Assembly (NCBI GenBank): GCA_025362415.1
Contig: JANYGM010000104.1
Span: forward strand, 1 to 6,338
Reading direction: 5' to 3'
Length of the DNA: 6,338 nucleotides
Origin: a bacterium
GTDB lineage: Bacteria; Bacteroidota; Bacteroidia; Cytophagales; Thermonemataceae
Numbering within the stretch: the first letter of the stretch is position 1; the number at the start of each line of letters is the position of its first letter. Made by a program: the position numbers and the translations under genes. Shown one piece after another: positions 1 through 5,084 of the stretch. The notes under the pieces were generated by a model. That model saw only the letters and a list, made by a program, of their open reading frames with translations. It had not been told where the DNA came from and did not search any database.

Positions 1-1772
1 CTGCGCAAGATGACGGCATTTATGTCCTTGTGAAGGAGATAATGGATAATTGCATAGATGAATACGTGATGGGACACGGCAAGCAAATTGAAATAACTGT
101 TACTAATCAACGAGTTACAATACGTGATTATGGGCGTGGTATTCCGCTAGGAAAAGTCATTGATTGCGTTTCTAAGATAAATACAGGTGGAAAGTATGAT
201 TCTAGTGTTTTTCAAAAATCTGTGGGGCTGAACGGCGTGGGTACAAAAGCCGTAAATGCCCTTTCAAGCTATTTTAAGGTACAATCTATCAGAGATGGAG
301 AAACTAAAATAGCTGAATTTGAGCAAGGAAAACTCATCAATGATTGTCCTGTTGAGAAAACATCTGCCAAAAATGGTACTATTGTTACTTTTGAGCCAGA
401 TAATACTATTTTTAAGAACTATAATTTTATTCCACAATTTTTGGAAGACCAAATTTGGAATTATGCTTTTTTGAATGCAGGACTAAAAATTCTTTTCAAT
501 AAACAAGAATATTTTTCTAAAAATGGGCTTTTTGACCTTTTGGAGCGCAAAACAGACGTTGAAAGTCTGCGCTATCCTATCATACATCTAAAAGCTGACG
601 ACATAGAACTTGCTATTTCTCACGGCAACCAATATGGTGAAGAATATTATTCATTTGTCAATGGGCAATACACCACACAAGGTGGAACGCACCTTGCAGC
701 CACTCGTGAGGCACTTGTGAAGACTGTGAGAGAGTTTTTTAAGAAAGATTTTGAGGCGGCAGATATTCGTGCTTCTATCATTGGGGCAATTAGTTTGAGG
801 GTGCAAGAGCCTGTTTTTGAGTCGCAAACCAAGACAAAATTAGGCTCTATTGGAATGACCCCAGACAGTGCCAACATTGCAGGTGCGCCTGCTATGGTTA
901 CTGTGCGCTCATTTATCAATGATTTTGTGAAGAAAAATCTTGATGATTTTTTGCACAAAAATCCAACAACGGCTGATGCGCTTTTGAAGCGTATTTTGCA
1001 GTCTGAAAGAGAAAGAAAAGACATTGCAGGCATCAAAAAATTGGCTAATGACAGGGCAAAAAAGGCAAATTTGCACAACAAAAAACTGCGTGATTGTCGT
1101 GTGCATTTGGAAGATGTCAAAAATGAACGTCATTTTGATACAACTTTGTTCATTACGGAGGGAGATTCTGCAAGTGGTTCTATCACAAAAGCTCGTGATG
1201 TGCAAACGCAAGCCGTATTTTCGTTGCGTGGAAAACCGCTCAACTGCTTTGATATGACCAAAAAAGTGGTTTATGAAAATGAGGAATTTAACCTTTTGCA
1301 ACACGCACTCAATATTGAAGATGGAATGGAAGGTTTGCGTTATAATAAAATTGTGATTGCTACAGATGCAGACGTTGACGGAATGCACATTAGACTACTT
1401 TTGATGACGTTTTTCTTGCAGTTTTTCCCTGATTTGGCACGTAATGGGCATTTGTATGTGCTTGATACACCGCTTTTTAGAGTGAGAAACAAACAAAAAA
1501 CGGTTTATTGTTATACTGACCAAGAAAGACAACGAGCTATCAAACAATTAGGTACAAACCCTGAAATAACACGTTTTAAGGGACTTGGTGAGATTTCTCC
1601 AGATGAATTTTCTAATTTTATTGGTGAAAATATCCGTTTAGAACCAATTATTTTGAAAGAACATACCAATATTCCAAAAATATTGGAATATTATATGGGA
1701 AAAAACACGCCTGAACGCCAAAAATTCATTATTGAAAACCTGCGTATTGAGCCAGAATTGATAGAAGCGTAA
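1..1772 (+). CDS. parE: DNA topoisomerase IV subunit B (ParE), 5'-partial
   Basis: ATPase subunit of topoisomerase IV, which with ParC decatenates daughter chromosomes and relaxes supercoils in the cytoplasm. The frame is open from base 3 and encodes 589 residues. The GTG at 30 is an internal valine, because the preceding codons (AQDDGIYVL) continue family sequence. Numbering from base 3, the GHKL ATPase shows KEIMDN (Glu12, the general base; Asn16), RDYGRGIPLG (41-50, ATP-binding Asp42), the VGLNGVGTKAVNALS lid (74-88) and the transducer QTK loop (275-277). The TOPRIM domain shows EGDSA (386-390) and DADVD (455-459), which bind the catalytic magnesium. RFKGLGE (524-530) and MGKNTPERQKFI (565-576) close the protein. 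About 40-50 N-terminal residues lie outside the window. GyrB is the close alternative, but the overall sequence, especially VSKINTGGKYD and the C-terminus, resembles Bacteroidota ParE. All key residues are present. Confidence 0.93.
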   Translation, partial: AQDDGIYVLVKEIMDNCIDEYVMGHGKQIEITVTNQRVTIRDYGRGIPLGKVIDCVSKINTGGKYDSSVFQKSVGLNGVGTKAVNALSSYFKVQSIRDGETKIAEFEQGKLINDCPVEKTSAKNGTIVTFEPDNTIFKNYNFIPQFLEDQIWNYAFLNAGLKILFNKQEYFSKNGLFDLLERKTDVESLRYPIIHLKADDIELAISHGNQYGEEYYSFVNGQYTTQGGTHLAATREALVKTVREFFKKDFEAADIRASIIGAISLRVQEPVFESQTKTKLGSIGMTPDSANIAGAPAMVTVRSFINDFVKKNLDDFLHKNPTTADALLKRILQSERERKDIAGIKKLANDRAKKANLHNKKLRDCRVHLEDVKNERHFDTTLFITEGDSASGSITKARDVQTQAVFSLRGKPLNCFDMTKKVVYENEEFNLLQHALNIEDGMEGLRYNKIVIATDADVDGMHIRLLLMTFFLQFFPDLARNGHLYVLDTPLFRVRNKQKTVYCYTDQERQRAIKQLGTNPEITRFKGLGEISPDEFSNFIGENIRLEPIILKEHTNIPKILEYYMGKNTPERQKFIIENLRIEPELIEA

Positions 1773-1780
1773 TAAAAGTG

Positions 1781-1802
1781 GTTTTTAGCAAGTTTTTAGC
1801 AA
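1781..1802. repeat. Two perfect 11-bp tandem units after parE
   Basis: GTTTTTAGCAA occurs twice head to tail, at 1781-1791 and 1792-1802, starting 8 bases after the parE stop. The block TTTTAGCAAGTTTT inside it (1783-1796) also occurs in the intact lipoprotein gene at 2302-2315, where it encodes the KLAK motif on the minus strand. It may be simple slippage or part of a gene remnant. Confidence 0.7.
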
Positions 1803-1823
1803 TAAGATATAAATATTTTTCAT
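1785..1823 (-). pseudogene. Possible start remnant of a third lipoprotein copy
   Basis: On the minus strand an ATG at 1823 opens a 12-codon frame, MKNIYILLLKTC, ending in TAA at 1785-1787. Its first eight residues equal the start of the broken lipoprotein gene (MKNIYILL). At DNA level 1807-1823 and 4473-4489 are identical over 17 bases, and 1800-1823 matches 4466-4489 at 22 of 24. It lies downstream of the intact paralogue, on the same strand. I infer a deletion remnant of a third copy. The stretch is short and very AT-rich, and MKNI-plus-leucines is a common lipoprotein start, so chance similarity is possible. Confidence 0.25.
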
Positions 1824-1846
1824 CACAAACATAAATAAAACCTCTT

Positions 1847-1878
1847 AATTCCCCAAGAATAATAATCTTGGGGGAATT
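1847..1878. terminator. Bidirectional hairpin terminator between parE and the lipoprotein gene
   Basis: AATTCCCCAAGA (1847-1858) pairs with TCTTGGGGGAATT (1866-1878), leaving one bulged G and a 7-base loop. On the minus strand the stem is followed by a T-rich run (complement of the A-rich 1831-1840). On the plus strand it is followed by ATTCTGTTTCTTTT. It sits between convergent genes and should serve both. The TAA stop of the minus-strand lipoprotein gene overlaps the edge of the stem by two bases. Confidence 0.8.
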
Positions 1879-2566
1879 ATTCTGTTTCTTTTCTGATAAT
1901 AGTATCTTCTACCAGTTTTTTCATAATAGTAGAATATTTTTGATACTTATAATGATGACCAGGATAGGAATTTCTGCGTCCTTTCCTAACTGAATGATAT
2001 TTTAGTTTTTTCTTACTATCCAAATAATATTTCACATAATCTCCTCCCAAACTATCTCTTTTCCAAGACAAATAAAAACCAAAAGTATCTGTATCTGCTT
2101 GTATTTCAGAGCTATAACCCCAATAAAGTGTTGTGGTATCATTTTTTTTTAGAAAAATAATGCGGTCATCACCTCTAGCCCCATAACCACAATAAATTGC
2201 GTTATCTTTCTCAATGCCTTTTCTTGTAAAACTCTGAGTAGGTAAGTAATGCCTAGAAAACATAAATAAAGAAATTGTTTCTCCTTCATTGATAATGCGT
2301 ATTTTAGCAAGTTTTAGGTGATTAGGATTTAATCTGCAAGGGTCATCTTTTAATAATCTAAACATTCCATAAGGTTTACAATTAGTGCTATAATGCCCAT
2401 AATCCCAAGTATTTTCTATGCCAATATTCGTAGGAATATAGCGCATACTGTCTTCCAACACCTCAAATCTTAGATTTAGGTTGTCATCAGGTTTTTCATC
2501 TGATTTGCAACTGAATAACATCAATATTATCAAGAAGATAAAAGTATTTTTACAAATATTTTTCAT
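1877..2566 (-). CDS. Lipoprotein of unknown function, intact paralogue
   Basis: A 229-residue protein, family not recognised. Residues 1-20 form a signal peptide (KN near the start, then FIFLIILMLFSC) with Cys20 as probable lipidation site. The mature N-terminus, CKSDEKPDD, is charged and acidic like the signal that sends some Bacteroidota lipoproteins to the cell surface, so an outer-membrane or surface position is inferred. The rest is a soluble, Tyr-, Lys- and Asp-rich domain with conserved blocks KLAKIRIINEGE, SWKRDSLG and KKLKYHSVRKGRRNS. The protein aligns end to end with the broken gene at 3809-4489. Its ATG shares one base with the TAA of the LRR gene upstream (TAATG), suggesting translational coupling within one operon. 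No catalytic motif is visible. Confidence 0.88.
   Translation of the reverse strand: MKNICKNTFIFLIILMLFSCKSDEKPDDNLNLRFEVLEDSMRYIPTNIGIENTWDYGHYSTNCKPYGMFRLLKDDPCRLNPNHLKLAKIRIINEGETISLFMFSRHYLPTQSFTRKGIEKDNAIYCGYGARGDDRIIFLKKNDTTTLYWGYSSEIQADTDTFGFYLSWKRDSLGGDYVKYYLDSKKKLKYHSVRKGRRNSYPGHHYKYQKYSTIMKKLVEDTIIRKETE
2279..2509. repeat. Direct-repeat blocks, copy in the intact lipoprotein gene
   Basis: Two blocks of this gene recur almost unchanged in the broken paralogue. 2279-2314 is identical over 36 bases to 4214-4249 (coding KLAKIRIINEGE). 2453-2509 matches 4388-4444 at 55 of 57 bases (coding CKSDEKPDDNLNLRFEVLE). The sequence between the blocks is much more diverged. The blocks are in direct orientation about 1.9 kb apart, so recombination between them could remove the LRR gene. 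Confidence 0.9.
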
Positions 2567-3795
2567 TATTTTTGCTTAACATTTCGTTTTCTTAAAATAA
2601 ATATTACTAAGAAAAAACTAAAAAGCACTATTGTGAGTGTCCAAATGGCATATTTTTTCATTTTTTCGTCACTTTTGCGTAGTTCTCTGATGTTGCCAGC
2701 ATCTCCATAGCCGTATTTTTCCAAAAACGCATACAAAGGTGTTGGAATGGTTTCAAATGGGTTTCCGTGCAAAAGCATTCTTTCTAATTTTTTTAGTTGA
2801 TTTAGTTCGTTTGGGAGCGTTGTGAGCCTATTAAAGAACAAATATAAATCTTCTAATTGTGATAAATTCCCAATTTCTTTGGGAATACTTGTAATTGTAC
2901 CTTGCGTTATGCGTAAATATTTGAGATTTTTAAGATTTCCAATAGTGGCTGGAAGTGCGGTTAATTGTGATTCTTGTATTATTTTTATTGTTTTGAGATT
3001 TTGGAGATTTCCAATTTCTTGTGGAAGTGCCTTGATTTTGTTAGCAGTGAGATTTAACTGGATTAAATTAGTTATGTTTCCAATTTCTTTGGGTAATTCT
3101 TCTAATTTAGTATATTGAATAGTTAAAACACTTAATTTAGTCAGATTTCCTATTTCCTTTGGAAGTCTTTTAAAATTTTCTCCTTGAATATTAAGATTTT
3201 TAATATTGGTTAAATTTCCAATTTCTTTGGGTAATTCCTCTAATTGGCGGTCATTTATATAAAATTCTTGTAAATTGACAAGATTTCCAATTTCAGCAGG
3301 GAATACTTTTATACTTGTATCATTCAAACTAAAATTCTTTAACTTTGTGAGTTTTCCTATTTGAGAACTAAGTGTTTTCAACTCATAACCATTCAAATAT
3401 AGGTGTTCTAGGTTAATCAATTTCCCTATTTCTTCTGGCAAGGTCTTGAAATTAACTAAATGTAATTGTACTAAATTGGTTAGTTCTCCAATCACTTTAA
3501 AATCTATCACATTAACTTGTTCAATGGATAATGATTTCAGTTTTTTAAGTGTTGCTATTTCAGCAGGAATTTGCGTTACTTTTTCACCGTGTATAGATAA
3601 ATTCGTCAAATTAATTAGTTTTGGTATTTGTTGAATAAAAATAGTAGGCTCACTTCCGTCCAAGCCCAAACTGGTAGCGGCTTCAGGCTTTTTTAAAGCA
3701 ATTTCTAGTGCGCTTGGATACGTTTCTTGCGCATATATGCACGTATATAGACACGTATGCAAGACAAATACCATAAAAACAATATTTTTTTTCAT
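2566..3795 (-). CDS. Secreted leucine-rich-repeat protein with C-terminal membrane anchor
   Basis: A 409-residue protein, function unknown. Residues 1-23 form a signal peptide ending CIYAQ before ETYPS, a typical Bacteroidota cleavage site. From about 57 to 355 there are roughly 13 leucine-rich repeats, mostly 23 residues, with the consensus LPKEIGNLTNLKxLxIxxxxLxx, a bacterial/plant-like LRR type that builds a curved protein-binding solenoid. Residues 382-401 (IWTLTIVLFSFFLVIFIL) form a transmembrane helix followed by RKRNVKQK, so the LRR domain should face the periplasm, tethered to the inner membrane. An ATG 13 codons upstream (3834) would place residues before the signal peptide and overlap the preceding gene, so ATG 3795 is chosen. 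It lies 13 bp after the broken lipoprotein gene and overlaps the next one by one base. A role in binding a partner protein, perhaps the adjacent lipoproteins, is inference. Confidence 0.9.
   Translation of the reverse strand: MKKNIVFMVFVLHTCLYTCIYAQETYPSALEIALKKPEAATSLGLDGSEPTIFIQQIPKLINLTNLSIHGEKVTQIPAEIATLKKLKSLSIEQVNVIDFKVIGELTNLVQLHLVNFKTLPEEIGKLINLEHLYLNGYELKTLSSQIGKLTKLKNFSLNDTSIKVFPAEIGNLVNLQEFYINDRQLEELPKEIGNLTNIKNLNIQGENFKRLPKEIGNLTKLSVLTIQYTKLEELPKEIGNITNLIQLNLTANKIKALPQEIGNLQNLKTIKIIQESQLTALPATIGNLKNLKYLRITQGTITSIPKEIGNLSQLEDLYLFFNRLTTLPNELNQLKKLERMLLHGNPFETIPTPLYAFLEKYGYGDAGNIRELRKSDEKMKKYAIWTLTIVLFSFFLVIFILRKRNVKQK
2731..3627 (-). repeat. 69-bp coding repeats of the LRR domain
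   Basis: The LRR units recur every 69 bases with occasional one-residue insertions. Homogeneity is highest in the middle: TTTCCAATTTCTTTGGGTAA and the next three bases are identical at 3077-3099 and 3215-3237, exactly 138 bases (two units) apart. This points to expansion by unit duplication. The outer units, toward each end of the protein, are more diverged. Confidence 0.85.
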
Positions 3796-3808
3796 TTTTA
3801 AATTAAAT

Positions 3809-4489
3809 TTAATACCTGCGTGATTTTCTAACAACTGTATCTTCTACAACGTCTTTTAAAATGGTACAACAATACTGATAATAGGGGGAGTTATCAACAA
3901 TACTATTTCTACGACCTTTTTCAACTGAATGATATTTTAATTTTTTCTGATTATCCAAATAGAATTTTACATAATCTTGTCCCAAACTATCTCTTTTCCA
4001 TTTTAAACCAAAGCCCAAAGTATCTGTATTTGGTTGTACTAAAGAACTATAACCAAAGTAAACAATTATGCTATCATTTTTAGGTAAGAAAAATCTACAA
4101 TCATCATAATTTTGCTCATAAAAACAATAAATAGTTCTATTCATCTCTCTGCCTGCTCTCATCCAACCGTTAGTAGGAAAATAATGCCTAAACTTTGGAA
4201 ATATAGATATTGCTTCTCCTTCATTGATAATGCGTATTTTAGCAAGTTTGATATAATCTGACCTTTTTCCACAAGGGTTATTTTGGAATGGCTTAAACTT
4301 ACCATAATAGCCACAATAATCACCGCTACCATCATAATCTCAACTATCTTCAATGCCAATATTAGTAGGAATATGTTTCATTTCACTTTCCAACACCTCA
4401 AATCTTAGATTTAGGTTGTCGTCTGGTTTTTCATCTGATTTGCAGCTAGCTAACAATATTATTATCAATAGAATATAAATATTTTTCAT
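3809..4489 (-). pseudogene. Lipoprotein paralogue interrupted by one in-frame TGA
   Basis: Reading from ATG 4489 gives a 226-codon frame colinear with the 229-residue lipoprotein at 1877-2566. Codon 50 is TGA (4340-4342) where the paralogue has Trp54 (TGG), a single G-to-A change. The frame is otherwise intact to TAA at 3809-3811, with no frameshift or deletion. The product would start MKNIYILLIIILLASC, with a canonical lipobox and Cys16, then CKSDEKPDD as in the paralogue. Conserved later blocks include KLAKIRIINEGE, WKRDSLGQDYVK and KKLKYHSVEKGRRNS. Every other Trp codon checked here is TGG, so a changed code is unlikely. Either the gene is very recently broken, or the base is a sequencing error, or the stop is read through. 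An internal ATG at 4162 could start only a 117-residue piece without a signal peptide. It is the first gene of the probable three-gene operon. Confidence 0.85.
4214..4444. repeat. Direct-repeat blocks, copy in the broken lipoprotein gene
   Basis: This is the partner of the blocks at 2279-2509. 4214-4249 is the 36-base identical block and 4388-4444 the 55/57 block. The premature TGA lies between the two blocks, in sequence that has diverged more. Confidence 0.9.
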
Positions 4490-4501
4490 TATTTTGGGTT
4501 T

Positions 4502-4678
4502 TTTCTGATACTAATGTTTTTTGTGGTGTAGAAATTATTGATATTTAAAGTATTGATAATCAGCAAATTGAAATTATATCAAAATAAACAATGGGCAAGC
4601 CCCATTGCGGGAATACACTTTTTAGGCAGTTTTTGAGTATTTTTTCTTGAAGACCGCAAAAAACATTAGTATCAGAAA
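4502..4678. repeat. 177-bp segment bounded by 26-bp inverted repeats (MITE-like)
   Basis: 4502-4527 and 4653-4678 are reverse complements at 25 of 26 positions; the only mismatch is at 4524/4656. Each arm carries TTTCTGATACTAATG followed by six T on its own strand. The interior (about 125 bases) has no convincing gene and a small palindrome near its centre. The size and terminal arms fit a miniature inverted-repeat element, but no clear target-site duplication is visible: only TTT flanks both sides, in T-rich sequence. The left arm ends 12 bases from the ATG of the broken lipoprotein gene, so a minus-strand transcript begun beyond the element would carry the whole stem in its leader. A 26-bp RNA structure is an alternative explanation. 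The inverted repeat itself is certain; its mobility is a guess. Confidence 0.8.
4589..4607. other. Small perfect palindrome inside the inverted-repeat element
   Basis: CAATGGG (4589-4595) and CCCATTG (4601-4607) form a 7-bp stem with the 5-base loop CAAGC, close to the centre of the 177-bp segment. It is GC-rich compared with its surroundings. On the minus strand it is followed by TTTATTTTG, so it could weakly terminate minus-strand transcription, or be an internal fold of the element. Confidence 0.5.
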
Positions 4679-4731
4679 TTTGCAACGGAACTTTTACAGC
4701 AACAAGAAAATACTTAATTTCTAATATTTTT

Positions 4732-4763
4732 TTGCATTTAATAAAAAATTGGCATACCTTTTG
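4732..4763 (+). promoter_or_regulatory. Candidate Bacteroidota promoter for the small ORF
   Basis: A TTG at 4732-4734, inside a T-rich run, is followed after 20 bases by TACCTTTTG (4755-4763). This resembles the Bacteroidota primary-sigma consensus TTTG...TANNTTTG, with one extra base in the downstream box. Transcription would start near 4770, giving a leader of about 60 bases before the ATG at 4830. The bases between 4679 and 4731 show nothing else. Confidence 0.45.
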
Positions 4764-4829
4764 AAATACAAGCGTAAGCAGTAAAAAATAGTGAATAATC
4801 AAACAAAACAACTAAAATAATTTACTACT

Positions 4830-4952
4830 ATGAAAACGAATACCATAACACAGCCGCAAATAGTGCCACAGCAAGATCCTAAGAAGGAAAATCTTAGGCA
4901 GGGGCGTTCTAAGGAAAATGAAACACTCCCTTATATCACGAAAGACAGATAA
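4830..4952 (+). CDS. Small hydrophilic protein, 40 residues, unknown function
   Basis: ATG 4830 to TAA 4950-4952 encodes 40 residues beginning MKTNTITQPQIVPQQDPKK and ending ENETLPYITKDR. It has no membrane segment and no signal peptide. It contains no Cys, Trp, Phe, Ala or His, has four Pro and five Gln, and is slightly basic (eight Lys/Arg against five Asp/Glu), so it is probably unstructured. The leader is A-rich (CTAAAATAATTTACTACT), as expected for this group. A candidate promoter lies upstream and a strong terminator downstream, predicting a transcript of about 300 bases. The coding stretch is visibly less AT-rich than its flanks. An internal CCTAAGA/TCTTAGG hairpin (4878-4898) is also present, so a structured small RNA is an alternative. 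I do not recognise the protein. Confidence 0.45.
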   Translation: MKTNTITQPQIVPQQDPKKENLRQGRSKENETLPYITKDR

Positions 4953-4953
4953 G

Positions 4954-4981
4954 AGAGGTACAAAATAAGAGGTACGAAATA
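4954..4981. repeat. 14-bp tandem repeat after the small ORF
   Basis: AGAGGTACAAAATA (4954-4967) is followed directly by AGAGGTACGAAATA (4968-4981), with one mismatch. It begins one base after the small ORF's stop. It may be slippage or a tandem binding site in the 3' untranslated part; there is no independent sign of which. Confidence 0.75.
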
Positions 4982-5042
4982 CTAATGTAAAATATTAATT
5001 TATTTAATTTTCATTCGTAGGCAATTTACTCATAAATTAAAT

Positions 5043-5078
5043 AAAGCGCAAACTTTCCAGTTTGCGCTTTTGTTTTTT
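5043..5078. terminator. Strong intrinsic terminator between small ORF and OmpA-like gene
   Basis: AAAGCGCAAACT (5043-5054) pairs perfectly over 12 bases with AGTTTGCGCTTT (5059-5070), with a TTCC loop. On the plus strand it is followed by TGTTTTTTG, a classic terminator tail. On the minus strand it is followed by ATTTAATTTATG, so it can also end the OmpA-like transcript, whose stop is only 6 bases beyond the T-run. The better tail on the plus strand supports a real rightward transcript ending here. Confidence 0.9.
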
Positions 5079-5084
5079 GTGTGG

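Noticed and set aside
647..1388. Long minus-strand frames and a plus-strand +1 frame inside parE
   Set aside because: They are shadows of a strongly conserved coding sequence and show no family similarity.
2731..3627. Regular repeats as a CRISPR array
   Set aside because: The 69-bp periodicity encodes in-frame leucine-rich repeats; there are no constant repeats separated by unique spacers.
3809..4162. 117-residue protein as an independent gene
   Set aside because: It is the 3' half of the broken lipoprotein gene, in the same frame as the ATG at 4489, and lacks a signal peptide of its own.
4340..4342. TGA read as selenocysteine or as tryptophan through a changed genetic code
   Set aside because: The paralogue has Trp, not Cys, at this position, and no selenocysteine-type hairpin was evident. 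The other Trp codons checked in the window are TGG, which does not fit a UGA-Trp code.
4159..4359. 66-codon minus-strand frame
   Set aside because: It is an out-of-frame reading of the broken lipoprotein gene. The true frame through the same bases is colinear with the paralogue.
4490..4600. Minus-strand promoter for the lipoprotein/LRR operon
   Set aside because: Several TTTG and TA-rich words occur, but none combine at the expected spacing with a TANNTTTG box, so I do not call one.
4560..4811. 83-codon minus-strand frame in the intergenic region
   Set aside because: It runs across the inverted-repeat element and opposite the candidate promoter, is rich in Phe/Leu/Ile/Lys as expected of AT-rich noncoding DNA, and has no recognisable domain.
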